Origin: Lunularia cruciata
Lineage: Eukaryota; Streptophyta; Marchantiopsida; Lunulariales; Lunulariaceae
Direction: 5' to 3'
Length of the DNA stretch: 64,000 nt
NCBI GenBank assembly: GCA_948567375.1
Contig: OX419755.1
Coordinates: forward strand, 65,724,944 to 65,788,943
The notes under the pieces were generated by a model. It ran no database searches, was not told the DNA's origin, and worked only from the letters and a program-made list of their open reading frames with translations. A program made the translations under genes and the position numbers. Shown one piece after another: positions 25,336 through 37,395 of this stretch. Numbering within the stretch: the first letter of the stretch is position 1; every line of letters begins with the position of its first letter.

Positions 25336-26335
25336 AATAAAAATAATCCATCTAAAGATGAGTAATCATTCCTTCCAAAATTACGTCACATTGAGAATAT
25401 GTGTCATGACATTTGTAACATTGAAGCTAGTTCACTTGGTGGTTGAAGTGATAGCGTTTGTCATTATCGTTATTTTTGTAGTTATTCATGGGTTATTTGT
25501 TGGTGTGCAGAATTTCATTTCATGGGTTATTGATCATATGGTGGAACTTATCATCATTTGCATATATTGTACAGGCCAATATGCAATCAATGATAGCTAG
25601 AGATTATTTAAAATGCAACTCAAATAAGCTCACTTCTATAATCCAAAAAGCTCACTCCTATAATGTTAGAGTTTTCAAATTACTAGAGATTATTTAAAAT
25701 ACAACTCCAATAAACTCACTTCTATAATCCAAAAAGCTCACTACTATAATGTTGAGCTTTCAAATTAGTGACTATGGTGGATAGAGTCCAACAGGAAACA
25801 ATTCGATCACCAATTATCAGTGTCTCCACATGGTCAAGCACATAGCAGATACGTTGTATCCTTTGCTTAAATACGCCTCAAAAGCGAACTTTTTCCATCC
25901 TGATCGGAGAAGTGGATGCCCATCTAATACAACTCTGCATTTCTCACTCTAAAATATCAGGGGGGGATAATGCCACGTTTTCGAACATCTGCATGTTGCG
26001 TACATGTTCGAGAAACCTGTGATCGCTTAAGGACTAGTGATCGGAATTGGCCCCAAACCGTTTGCCATGAGGGTAATATAACACGATTGTAAACATGGAA
26101 CGACGAACGAAAAGTGTCTCAAGCCATCGAATTCTATTGTTTACACTATTCAGTATACAATGGTAAATTACAGACACACAGCTTGCTGCCGTGAACTTTC
26201 CTGCAGCCAGAAATTTTCATCAATTCAGGCCTACAGCCTAACTACGTCAAAGGAGTTCTGGAGAGTTCATGGTCTAGAAGGTCAGAAACAATTTGGTCTT
26301 CTAACTTCTTTTGAGCGTTTGATGTATATACAGTT
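25336..26335. other. Intergenic sequence downstream of the hydrolase gene
   Basis: No gene recognised. A short direct duplication is visible: an 'ACTAGAGATTATTTAAAATAC' type segment with AATAAACTCACT(T)CTATAATCC recurs at about 25600-25660 and 25680-25750. The right end should hold the 3' UTR of the minus-strand hydrolase gene. Confidence 0.5.
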
Positions 26336-27520
26336 CTACTTTGATCGTTGTGGTTCGAACGTTTTTACCCAGTTCAAGATAGCTTCGTTGGCCGCTTCAG
26401 GGACTTCATCATGCGGACAATGCCCAGCTTGAAGGCGTACCAAAGTGGCGGAAGGGTAGAGCTCCATCATCTTATCGGCTTTAGAAGCACCCATCCACGG
26501 ATCCAAATCGCCCCACAAGAGAAGCAAAGGACAGTTGATCTGCTTCAAAAGCTTGTTCAAAGTCAAATCCGTTGAGTTTCTCATCATTTGAGTCATCATC
26601 CTATAATATACCTGGCCAGAGTTTGGATCACTCGTAGGTTGCACTATGGATTGAACGAGATAGTCATCAACGTTCGACTTATCCTTATAGACACTGTCCA
26701 AAACAGACCTTATCCTTGCGGGCTTCTTAGCTTGCCAGAATGCCACAGAAATGGCACCTCGGCGAAAGGCCGTCTTGATTGGTGTGATAATTAACCGTTG
26801 AAGGGCAGTCTCCTGTACCAAAACCTCGGTGGCTTGTTCAGGATTAGTTGACTCAAACTGACCTGAGGCATTCAGCAACGCCAATCCTGTCACCAGCTCA
26901 GGATTAGCTGCAGCAGTCAGTAGCACTGTAAAACCGCCTACGCTGTTTCCGGCCAGCACCGCAGGTTCTTTCACAACGTCTTTCAGAAAATCCGCCACCT
27001 GATCCCTCCATAGAGTTGCATTGTAATCCACCAATGCTTTCTCGGTCCACCCAAATCCCATCAAATCCATCGCGTACACCTTATACCCTTTCTTCGCCAA
27101 TTCAGGGATGTTGTATCTCCAATGGTAAACCGACGCACCAAATCCATGAATCAGTACAATGGGGGGTCCCTCACCCTCCACCACGTAATGCACCTTGTGA
27201 TCTCTCCATCTCCAAAAGTTGTATCCCTCCGGTTTGAATGGCAAAGCCTCGAGCTTGGTGTTGGGGGCAGCAGATACAGTAGTCTCCGCCATCGCGGCAC
27301 AACAGACGAGAACTGCACTCTGCTTCAGGAATAAGCCTCTTGACACTCTGGGCGCTTCTGCTGCTGCGGAGATGAGAGTCCCAAACTGTCTGCTGCGGAG
27401 AAACGTTGAATTTCTGCGTTGATAGCACGAAGATAGCACGCTAGATAAGTGTTGCTCCGAGACATGGTTAGATAGAGCTGCGGCTGAAGGGCCCGGAGGA
27501 ATCAGCTGGAGAGCGAACAT
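26336..27520 (-). CDS. Plastid-type alpha/beta hydrolase (At4g36530-like), single exon
   Basis: 394-residue alpha/beta-fold hydrolase in one uninterrupted exon. Residues 1 to about 88 are Ser/Arg/Ala-rich with few acidic residues, like a chloroplast transit peptide. The hydrolase domain follows from LPFKPEGYNFW (about 93). It shows the oxyanion HGFG (125-128), nucleophile elbow GNSVGG (Ser193), acid in WGDLDPW (Asp338 or Asp340; 340 is the usual position) and His367 in AGHCPH. A lid region lies at about 225-325. From memory the protein matches Arabidopsis At4g36530-type plastid hydrolases along its length, including NVDDYLV and the C-terminal AGHCPHDEVPEA. The substrate is unknown. The start chosen is the first ATG of the frame. 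The absence of introns is notable; many flowering-plant homologues are interrupted. It lies 1.7 kb downstream of the EER5-like gene on the same strand. Confidence 0.93.
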   Translation of the reverse strand: MFALQLIPPGPSAAALSNHVSEQHLSSVLSSCYQRRNSTFLRSRQFGTLISAAAEAPRVSRGLFLKQSAVLVCCAAMAETTVSAAPNTKLEALPFKPEGYNFWRWRDHKVHYVVEGEGPPIVLIHGFGASVYHWRYNIPELAKKGYKVYAMDLMGFGWTEKALVDYNATLWRDQVADFLKDVVKEPAVLAGNSVGGFTVLLTAAANPELVTGLALLNASGQFESTNPEQATEVLVQETALQRLIITPIKTAFRRGAISVAFWQAKKPARIRSVLDSVYKDKSNVDDYLVQSIVQPTSDPNSGQVYYRMMTQMMRNSTDLTLNKLLKQINCPLLLLWGDLDPWMGASKADKMMELYPSATLVRLQAGHCPHDEVPEAANEAILNWVKTFEPQRSK

Positions 27521-29195
27521 TTTGCTTCAGCAATGGTTATCGAGAATTCGAGATGGTATCTTTTGCCCAACTTCATTTTTGTGGGCAGTGACAGGGCTCT
27601 TGTTGTTTCGCCGTACTAACTTGGACCCGACTTCTTCTTCATGGTGGACGAATGACATGGCCTTCATCTCCACCACATGTGCAAAACAGGAAGTAAATTA
27701 TCCACCGAGTGAGTCCACGTGCTTTTCACAACAGATACCAGCAGCCTCTTGTCTTCTGCATCCACAACCTTTTGGTGCCGTGATCAAAAAGGGGAATATC
27801 CAGGAAGGAAGCCGCCATGCAGCTTGAAGCTGAGTTGAGTATAAGAGACAGCAACGGTGAACGTCACTTGACTTCCTTTGTCGAAAAGGAAGCCATGTTG
27901 TTGGCTTGACCTGACTCCTTAGTGAAGGACACAAGCAAACTCCGACTCCACTATATTTCCGGAACTCTATTAAGTATTGCTGGACACTGACGGGGCTCCT
28001 CCCGAGGACTGCCGGGTCGAATATCTGCAGTCTTCCCCGTTGGACGAGCAGGCCCATGCTGACCGCCGTAGTTCGTCATCAGACCTAAGGTAGTGCTGAG
28101 AGAGGAATCAGTATAGTAGCCCTCTTTGAGTAAGTTCTCAATTCCAGCTTCAGACAACCATGCCAGAAGCCTCTGTGGAGCAGAGAATTGAAGTGTGCAA
28201 CTGGAAGCAGTACCCAGGAATACGCCCCTCCACCTGGGAGGTCCTTCGGGATGCTAAGTAATGTTAACACGTCGGCCACATATCAACGTGAGTTCCTGCA
28301 TGAGTTTGAAAAGTGTTGTTCCACACCCAAGTGAAATCTGCTTCTGCACGGGGCCATGAATGGATGTCTGATCATCATTGGTGTTAATGCTGTGACGAAT
28401 GGAGGCTACAGAGAGGCCATTGCACCACATCTTTAGTCCATACGATGAACAAAGGCTGACTGGGCGTCAATCAACGTGCTAGAACCAAATGTTTGCACCG
28501 CTTCCTGTGAATGCATGTTCCCGCCATAAACAAGAGACCATCTCGTCTTACCCGAACTGAGATCATGTTTGTGTCGGGCGGGAACACACAGTGCGAACAT
28601 GTTGAATTGCATTACCGCTGCCTATTTGTTCAACTCGAGAATGTGTAAATGTGTTAGGACAACCAGAAGTGCTCTCGGTATGAACGGAGTCTCCAATGTC
28701 ACCAACTGTTCAGGGATATGTAAGATGGATACAAGAGGCAAGTGTTACTCTTTGTCCTGAGCTAAGATTCTAGCAAAATTTGATGTGTACAAGCTAATTT
28801 GTAGACTACCCCTACTCGCTGAGCTCCTGGAAGATCAGGCCAGCTATGCTAAGCTAGTGTACTATGCCATAGAAACACGCTCCTCTCCGGGAAATCACTT
28901 TCAGACTACCAATTCTCAGCTGACGTAACTCGAAATTCGAAAGGATACCACCCCCACCTTAAGTTATTGGACAACTTGAAGTTTCAAACATTGAATTTTG
29001 GTGGACCCGGAAATTAAGCATGTCACTTTCCGGCTATACGTTCCGATGATGGTCGGGAAATCAGCGACATTTTGTACGTGTACGACGGAGTCCAAGTTCA
29101 ATCCCTCAAGAAACCGTAGTGCGTAATGGAATACAGAACCTGTTGTACACAATCCAGTTCCCTCACAAACGATATTTTCTCTTTTCACTGCCCTC
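27521..29195. other. Intergenic region between the two host genes
   Basis: Should contain the hydrolase promoter (reading left) and the 3' UTR of the EER5-like gene. No further coding exon could be supported. GC content is higher than in the flanking repeat-rich DNA. I see no clear promoter element. Confidence 0.5.
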
Positions 29196-32100
29196 TCATA
29201 TAGCAGGTTTCCCGCTGAGTAGTGGAAACGGGTCCTGTTTACTAAGAACGACTACCTTGCTTTTGTGAGACAAGTAACCCCTCATCAAATTTTTATGTAT
29301 CAATGTAGCCATAATGCATTCCACCTGCAAGAGAACCACAGATTGGTGCATATCAGCCGTCTAGAACATTGGAGTTTGCACGGGCAATGACGTAACGCAG
29401 GCACCGTCTTATCGAGCGCAACAATAATGCCATCAGGTTCATCAGCTCCTTGACAATGCTTTGAGAAACCACCAAAACTCGGTCAGGTTCAACGGCTAGT
29501 AACAAAGGCCGCTTTTTGGCGGACACCATCTACCATGGAGAAACAAAAGTGACTAAAGGCACAGTTTCTAAACCGCGAGACATATAGTTTAGCGATTGAT
29601 GCTTCCACGTTTCCTGATATTCAAAATATGTTCCTAGGTGGATATCGACCCACAAAACTGCGTGTGCCAAGGGAAACCTTGATCTATCAATTTGCTGTTA
29701 TAAAATTTTGAAGGAATTAAAAAAACACTATCGGTGATACGGTGAGAGCCCAGCGTGGTCACACGTCCTGGAAAGTCAGAGGATCCATATGATGTGCCTA
29801 CTGTTAACGCAGCCTCGTAAGAGGAAAGCGCTTTGCGAACACGAAGCAACGGGGAAGGGATCTAAGCATCTGCCATACCATTGCAGTTAATGAACCCAAC
29901 ATAGCCAAATTAAGTGCTAATTGAGCATGCCATCAGTACCAACTCCCTTAATCACACATCTCGTACACATCACGTGGGCAAACTGAGCATCGATACCCCA
30001 GACAACGTACCTCGTCTGTGTCCATGTCTATTTGAAGCCATTTCAGCGCCTTCAGTATGGTGTCCATCTTTATTTGGTGAGCTTTGGTTGGGTCCTTTTG
30101 CTTTTGAATAAGATGTCTGCACAATTAAAACATGACAATTACCGCCAGCAACGAATGCACAATGTTTAAATAAACAGGCCCAGGAGTGGGTTTCTTGGTA
30201 ACACAGGAAGAAAAGGCGCTCTCCACAGGTTGACCAACTGCTGGCGACAGAGAAAATGTAAAACTCACATCTTCTTCATCAACCTTTGATACACTTGGAG
30301 CTCCAACTTCTCCAAAACGAGATATACACCAGATCTCAAAAATCTGTAAACACATGAGATCATCAAGGTCAGTAAGCATCTTCTCGAAAAATGAACTCAA
30401 GCGTGAAAGTGAATCACTCACTACATTCCTAGCTAGATTGGGAAAATAGTCTCCTCGCAAATTTCATCGAGGGGTCAATCAACCTTCCGTAGGGAACTTC
30501 ATTACAAGCTCGAAGAGTAATGCGGACGAATGAATTCGTCCGCATTACTCTTCGAGGTACGTGAAGGTTCAGTGCCAACAATTGAGAAAGATAAACTGGA
30601 GCAAATGACACTAGTACAGAGTTTCAATACTTACTGGTCCTCGTTGGCCTGCAACGCATGTCTGAGTAGACGGATATCTCCTCGTCGAAGAGCCTGTACT
30701 ATATCATTGTACTGGCACGAAACATGCAAAAATACGAGATGTTCTGGGATTAGTACAAGTCGAGTTTAGAGGATATAGACGACGCAAATATTCAGTTGAG
30801 GAAAACCATCGACAGTCCTAATCAACCGGGAAGGCATTCTTCAAACCTAATCCATGACTTCAAATGGATGCAGAGAGTCCAAGGAATACTTGCAAGACAA
30901 CCAATCCACACTAAAAGCGTTGTGCAGAAAGGAAAGGAAATGGAAGCCCAGATGAAACTCAATGCAGTTATTTGAATTCAAACGACGTAGTGAAATGGAC
31001 AACTCGAGAGGCAAGCGAGTAAAATGAAAAGAAACTTCTAAAGTTCAGAGACTACCATACCTCCAGAATGTTGTACTTCCGAAGCATCCACTCATTCGGG
31101 AGAATACCTAAGGATAGCTTGACTGGAATCAGATACTTCAGTATCATCCTGAAAGGAACGAAAGCTTATGTTAGTTAGACGCTCATCCTGCTGCTAGAAT
31201 ATCGTATTATCTAGAAAGCAAGAGCCTTGAGAGAGCTGTGGATGCGGATGAATTCAGTCCCACTAGTTTCAAATGTCGAGGAAAAAATCATTACATCGCA
31301 CCTGATATTTGCATCTCTAGAAGGATCGCAGTGCATCAACGCGTACATAAGCTTCTGATCTGCCTGTACCAAGGGATACGTATATGGGAAGAGTATAAAC
31401 TCATCAAAATAGTCTTCTGTGTGAGAAATAATCTGACGAATAAGCGTGAAAAGATTCCAGAAACTCACACTGCTCCTAGAAGTTAAGCTCATTTGACTAG
31501 TCTAGAGCCAGTCACTTCGGTACCTGTGCAAAGTTGTCGTTAAAAACCTCGAGTCGGCCAGTATAATACATGTAAGTCACCTGCAAAATATTACTCAAAA
31601 CATTGGTGACGAGGACATACTGATATGACATTGCTGTGTCCCTAGAGAGATAGGATATAGACATGTTGTGTAGTGTTAAATATACACATACGAGAAATGA
31701 GAGCAGAAGCCGTCCGAAGAACGGAGGATCCAGAACCCACTAAGTGCATATGAGGTGCACTTGAAATATAAGCATGAATGGGTGCAAATCGAAATGAATA
31801 GCAACTCAGGAAAAAGAAATAAATTGAAACTAACAATACGAAGGTAAGCCAACGTAAAGACATAATTGAAACATCTCATGAGTAACATAACTGAAACATC
31901 TTATGAGAACTAGTATACATCGTGTAACCACAAGCAAGACACGAACGATTAAGCATCTTAAAATATAGACATATATTTAACTGCTAAATATAGGCATATC
32001 TGATTGTGGCTACAGATAGCTCATCTACAGCAATGTACCAATTCAATCAGTGTCCCATACTCATTTAGTAATCTCTTTCACCTTGTCTCTTGTAGGAAAC

Positions 32101-34168
32101 TCTTCGAAGTCAAAAACACGTGCAGTCTCAATACTTCTAATTACGCTTCTGCAGAGATGAACTGTTCCCAACTGCCACAAAATTGTATAGCCACTTCAGG
32201 TTGAAGAGTTCTAACTCTGAACAGTAGGTGATAAATCAAAGGTCAAAAACCTACATGATTCCCTAAGAACGACAAGAAAAATCGACTTTACTTTTAAAGT
32301 GGTGCCTACACCACCCTTTCAACCGTAGACCAATAAGGGAAGGAGATTACGTTCTAAGGAGATCACTTCAGTATAAGAAATTTTCAGATGAGTTCAATCT
32401 TAAAGATGCGGGACTCAGAATTGTGCAAACCTTGAAATAAACCTTGAACAACTGGCAAGTTACATATAACGCTCCAACTCTTTTCGGTCCTTTACCCTGC
32501 ATGCACCATGTTAGCTGTAAGCAGCAGAAGTAAAGACTACTCAAGCTATCGAAGATTGAGAAGACAACCAAGGCGAGGGGAACCGACATGATGTCCAGAA
32601 AACCTTCGAAGAAACAGGACATTCAACAAGAAGCGGAGCACATAAGAAGGAAATAGAATCAGGCGAAGTGAAACCATTGACCTAATAAATTCATGGTGAT
32701 ATTGCCAGAGGTTTGAGCATCCACGTGCCACCAGAATGCTCAATTCAAAAATAGGGTCACAATGGATCGCACCGCAAGAGCTCCAAACACTTTCATGAGA
32801 AATGATCCCGCTCCTTTCAGCTTGTCAGGAACCTTCCCATTGCTTGCCATCTCCCGGTCAGCCTGTGAGGGAAGAACAAGAACAGAGTCAAACCTGATAT
32901 CTCAGCATAGCTAGAAGCAGAATGAGATCGATACAATCACCTGAACTACAGACTCCCTTGAAGGATACTTCGGAAACAGATGACAGCTCTCGCTCAAAAT
33001 GATAACAGAACCCACCAGCTCCGCCAGTGTACGCAACTCAAACACCATAGTGTGAAGTGCTTTCATAGCCCAAGCGCTCTCCCAGTTACGAAACTCTTGG
33101 AGAAAAGGACTAGAAGAAACTAAGGAGGTACGACTTGCTCAAATCCGCACAATGCAGGAAAATCAATTATTTGCTGCATCAAGAACCTATTAACTGTAAA
33201 TCAGGAGCTCTATCTTTGCAGAACTACCACACTCAGTGGAAAGGATACTTGGCAGACTTCTCCAAAGCACTGTATGCATCCAAATACCGCCGATGTCTGT
33301 ATGCTTGCATGCAGCGCATATGGTGACCAAGCATCTCACCAAGTGGAGCATGCTTATCCACTTGCTTGATTATCCGGCTTGAATCCTGCTCCAAGTTGCG
33401 GAAGCGAGAATTATTCATCATTACAGAAACAAGAATCATAATAGTGCTACTTCTCAAAATAGAGTAAAATGCATATTTTCATAGCTAGGAGTGCTCCTAT
33501 ACACAAATTCAGCAAGGACTTCCGGTACGTGAGATGATATCGCGGAATACAAGAATATGCATAGAGCAAGGGAGGAGATATAGGTGTTGTTGAATTGCAG
33601 GCTATGAGGTCGTCAGCAAACTCAATTAAAAGCAGAGTACACAGGAACGCGACGTGATGAGCACTGGTATGTTGTCCAACTCTAGTCACTTAAGTGAACC
33701 AGCGGTGGAGTAAAGAGCATGTAATTTCACAATACAAAACTTTGGAAACATCTTTAAAAGCTTTGTTAGTTTAGAGCACGAGATACCTGATTCATCGTGC
33801 AGTTTACTCGGACAGTTTGAAACAGTACAAAAGGATCGGATGCACTCTACAATTACCTACAATCCTCACCGATCAGAGACAAAAGCATGTCCCCGATTTA
33901 GGAAGCCTTCAGGTGATCGTCTGCCAGCTAGTCTTCCTCGGAAGCGCATGTCAAATGCTACTAAAACAAGTAAATTTCACATCAAAAAATGCACGAGTGC
34001 ACGTACCTTCACGAGGTCGAGAGCACTTCCAACTGTGTCCCGAAACGGGGACGAGGTGATCGCCAGAAGAGCAGACAATGCGGTGCCATTCTGCGATGTC
34101 AGAGCGTCGATGAACCGACTCACATAATCCTGGAGCCTTTTCTGGCCCTCCAGCGAACCATATGCCAT
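29196..34168 (-). CDS. EER5: PCI-domain protein, EER5/CSN12-like (TREX-2 type), 13 exons
   Basis: Orthologue of Arabidopsis EER5 (PCID2/Thp1 family), a PCI-domain subunit expected in the TREX-2 mRNA-export complex and linked in Arabidopsis to ethylene response. Exons on the minus strand, in order: 34168-34007, 33385-33249, 33109-32941, 32862-32773, 32496-32431, 32171-32082, 31580-31524, 31363-31302, 31148-31061, 30711-30635, 30343-30269, 30116-30011, 29324-29196. All introns are GT-AG and phases join, giving 1308 nt = 435 residues. Hallmarks: FLQEFRNWESAWA (exon 3), GKGPKRVGALYVTCQLFK (exon 5), VIRSIETARVFDFEEFP (exon 6), VTYMYYTGRLEVFN (exon 7), then the C-terminal PCI winged helix and VVVLSKQDPFP. 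The exon 2 acceptor is the least certain. Several exons are not in the longest open frame locally. Confidence 0.93.
30509..30556. repeat. 48-nt near-perfect palindrome in intron 10 of the EER5-like gene
   Basis: Two perfectly complementary 23-bp arms (30509-30531 and 30534-30556) separated by only GA. It lies wholly in the intron between exons 10 and 11, so the pre-mRNA could form a 23-bp hairpin. It could be a short fold-back insertion or a sequencing/assembly fold-back. Confidence 0.95.
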
Positions 34169-34292
34169 TCTTTCGTCTAACTTCGATCTATCGAAGACGA
34201 GGTGGGTAAAGCGTTTGCATCATGCACCATTGAATCTGCGTTAATGGCGGGATGCATCATTCATAATTGAATCTGCGTTAATAGCGGAAAAA

Positions 34293-34376
34293 GGAAACCG
34301 CGTGGGATAAAAGAAGGAAGGGAAGACCCCATCAAGCCGAACAAGGAAAAGACAAAGGAGGTAAAATGGGGCTAAG
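34293..34376 (+). repeat. SINE-like dispersed repeat, copy 3 (5' fragment)
   Basis: GGAAACCGCGTGGGATAA, GAAGGAAGGGAAGACCCC, ATCAAGCCGAACAAGG and AAAATGGGGCTAAG match the beginning of the family, after which similarity stops. It lies about 125 bp upstream of the EER5-like start codon, so it may be part of that promoter or 5' UTR. Just before it, a phrase around TTGAATCTGCGTTAATGGCGG occurs twice (about 34232 and 34266). Confidence 0.7.
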
Positions 34377-37024
34377 TAATGAATTCCAAATAAGTATTCC
34401 AAAGAGGAAAGTGAAGAATATCTTCCATTAGAACCAATAGAACCAATATATTCCAATAGAACCTACAATATCCTTCTTGGCACAGCCAGCTCTTAAACCT
34501 TAATTTCCCCACGCTCATTGCTGACGGAGGTCTCAGACGAGATAGGAAGAAAATGACAGGTCCTAGAACAAAAGGACTTTCCGGAGAAACACATTTCAAA
34601 TTTTCGAAGAGAGCAATTCATTGTAAGCAAGAGCATTTGCACAATGAAGCATAACTATTCCTTTCCCACCCCATCATCAGCCAAGTCTGCTATAGGTCGC
34701 CACTTGTTTGTCTAGAACATTCCCGCTATCTCCTCTGAACGAGAATATTGAACTGATCATAGACTGGATGAGAGTTTTAAAAAAGAGCAAACCCTTCCGG
34801 TCTTATCCAGCCCAATGAAACAGTTGGAGGTGACCAGCAACCCAACGTAAGAACAAAGCTGTCAAAAGTCACGTTCACTCTTACTGCCCCTTCTGGCTTC
34901 GGAGGAGCTTGCTATACGGAGCCTCTAATGTTCAAATTGCCCGCGCAGAGACGCTCGGAAGCTCAGACCTCCTACCCAGAGATGAAGCGGGACAGTAAGA
35001 ACGACCAGAGTCGAAAACTCAACATTTTGTGATTGGGAAAATGTGAAGTCGCCATAGCAACTCCACTGCAATTCTCTGTATTGGTAAGAAACCATCCGTT
35101 CCTCACACCATAACAACGAGCTATGAACTTGATGGAAGTCTATCTTAACCTATTCAGCGACCCAGTGGTCCATGTAAGACATGCAAATATTGGACTTGAG
35201 AATTTTCACGACAGGCTCCTGGAGACAGCTGATGTACAGGTAGGATAATCACACAAGCTACTAACTTACCGTCATTTGCAAACACATTCAAGTAAGCTAT
35301 GTTTTCCGCAACTCCTGCGGAAGAGTCTATAACCTGCACAATTCAGAACGTTCGAAAGCTCAGAAAGTCGCCTCGATTTTCTTTCATCCATAGGGACCTT
35401 CCACCGGACTAGGTGCCAAATCCATCATTTCGAATAGCACTTTTAGCAGCATCCGCCTCTTAGTATCTAGTGAAGAAAGGTGATATATCATTTTGTTAGC
35501 ATTTCCCATCTCCAGAGGATTGCTAAATCCTATTCAGATGAAGAAAATCGACGGGAAATAGTTGACCGAGTTCTCCTTGATGTTCCATGTGAATCCCCTT
35601 GATCCAGGCCTCTCTCTCATGCTTCTATCCTCTGAAGACATTAGGACGACAAGGATTTCCTAGCAGTGGTACATAGCATAGACGTAGCATTACTTCCGTC
35701 CCCTCACTAGAGTAGATAGATCAGGGGATCCCTGAAGACAGCGTCGCGCTAAAAGCCTTGACGTTAGGACGGAAGATGCACTACCAGCATTACTGTATGT
35801 AGGTATCGCGGCGGACATCTAACTGCGGACCACTGGAGTCTAGTCACATAAGAAGGTCGGAAAGTAGGTTTGAAACTCAACCAACCCACTGGATCTCACA
35901 TGGAAACTCAGATTAAGTGATAACAACATGAAATGGGTTTGTCGGGCCATTCAGGCAAACGAGCCCTCAAATGAATTCTTCACAGTCCCAGATGTCAATT
36001 CGGGCGTTTCCGTTGGCTTACCTCTCCAAGAGGTGTTTCATTGCACAGTGAACTTGCTTTTTCATCGTCACTTCAGTACAGGGTGAACTTACGAGAGGGC
36101 TGAGACACGGTCACATTACACAGAAAGTATTCCAGGACATCATATTAAGGGTGGTGATCTTTTGGTAGTGGTCAACATGGTCTGTCAGACCAATCAGTTG
36201 AACGAGACCTTATAGGGAGTCGTCATTGTCCTGCAATGAGGATCCTTAGAAAAAAAGATACTCCTACACTCAACGGAGTCACGAACTCAGACAGGATTCG
36301 ATTATCTTCACTCGCGATAAGCGAAAAGATGTCTTCATATTTTCCCGTTTTCACGTTCCATCTGTTTCGGAGCCTTGTTAGGAGCTCGAAATTCGTTCCA
36401 GTACCTTCATTCGTATGGACGCCTTCAGTTAACGGAGGCTGAAAGCTGTCTTTGGACATGTACGGCGGGAATTGTGGACGCCTAGTTTGGGTTCGCATAA
36501 GAGATTTCAAACTAAAAAGATTCAAAGCAAAATCAACCACAAATTTCAAACCGAAAAGATGCAAGGCAAGATCACCCACATACTTCTTTCAAATTTCTTC
36601 GATTTCGCCGCCAAAGACCTTTCAAACATCAAACTGCTGGTGCACATGAAGTAGCCGTGAGAACGGTAGGCTGAAGAAGATATCCATTGTAAAAAATTTT
36701 GACACTCTGCCAGCCCGTATTCAATCCTGCAATGCTGATGACGACGTCATTGCCCTCGCCTACGACACCGGTTTGGCTATTAGATTCACGACCATACCAG
36801 TCAACGGTCGGTAGGACGAATCTAGAGCACGAAACCGATGGAATTGCTACGTCCACCCCAGGTGGTATTCTAGCTATGCGCCGGAGAGTGCTGGCGGCAA
36901 TCTCTCACCATTTAGGTTTCGAGATATACATTAAGGGTTTCAATTCGAGACTCGTTATCATAGTGACAACTTTAAATAAAGACATTTCTCTTGTATTGAA
37001 ATGAATCCATTAGTAGCACAAAAT
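34377..37024. other. Region upstream of EER5-like with unassigned candidate exons (minus strand)
   Basis: Composition resembles the gene island rather than repeats, but no gene is recognised. Minus-strand pieces with plausible splice borders exist. About 35341-35272 is bounded by a TTGTGCAG acceptor and GACG|GTAAGT donor and reads VIDSSAGVAENIAYLNVF. 36579-36290 reads NFELLTRLRNRWNVKTGKYE. 36856-36690 reads GVVGEGNDVVISIAGLNT. They cannot be joined into one convincing protein and match no family I know. They could be exons of an unknown gene or chance frames. Confidence 0.3.
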
Positions 37025-37395
37025 GCAACCGCGTAAAGAAAACGAAGGATTGGAAGACCCCATCAAGCAGTACAAGAGAGAGACAAAAAAAAAAAACAAA
37101 AAAAACAACCAAGTAACATCAGAGTCTATATGAGAAATCTGCCTTACCGCGCCTAAGATATTAGAGTTATGCAAGTCGAACAGTCTACACATAACTGGAG
37201 CATCCAAAGAAACATCACCTTATGTGATTATTCTTCTATGGATTGCCCCAATAACTACAATGGAACTACAATGTAAAGCAATGGATACAAGCTGTCTAAA
37301 ATATGTTATAAAGTATGAGAGTGAAAATGGTACCCCTTGATGCTAACATGATAAGCTCTCGTGCATTCCCTAACAAATGTATCAAATGCCGTGTC
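37025..37395 (+). repeat. SINE-like dispersed repeat, copy 4
   Basis: Starts GCAACCGCGTAAAGAAAACG, then GAAGACCCCATCAAGCAGTAC, an A-rich tract at 37086-37108, TATGAGAAATCTGCCTTACC, GGAGCATCCAAAGAAACATC and a tail with AAGTATGAGAGTG and CTCTCGTGCATTCCCTAAC. It is the most complete plus-strand copy. Confidence 0.75.

Noticed and set aside
27016-27334. Plus-strand frames overlapping the hydrolase gene
   Set aside because: Antisense shadows of a conserved coding exon.
30125-30460. 111-codon minus-strand open frame with protein-like text
   Set aside because: The real coding phase here is exon 11 of the EER5-like gene (30343-30269) in a different frame; the longer frame is a shadow spanning intron and exon.
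36223-36579. 118-codon minus-strand frame as a complete gene
   Set aside because: N-terminal part reads as AT-rich non-coding repeats (GLKFVVDFALNLF/SLK) and no family is recognised; only the later part is plausible as an exon.
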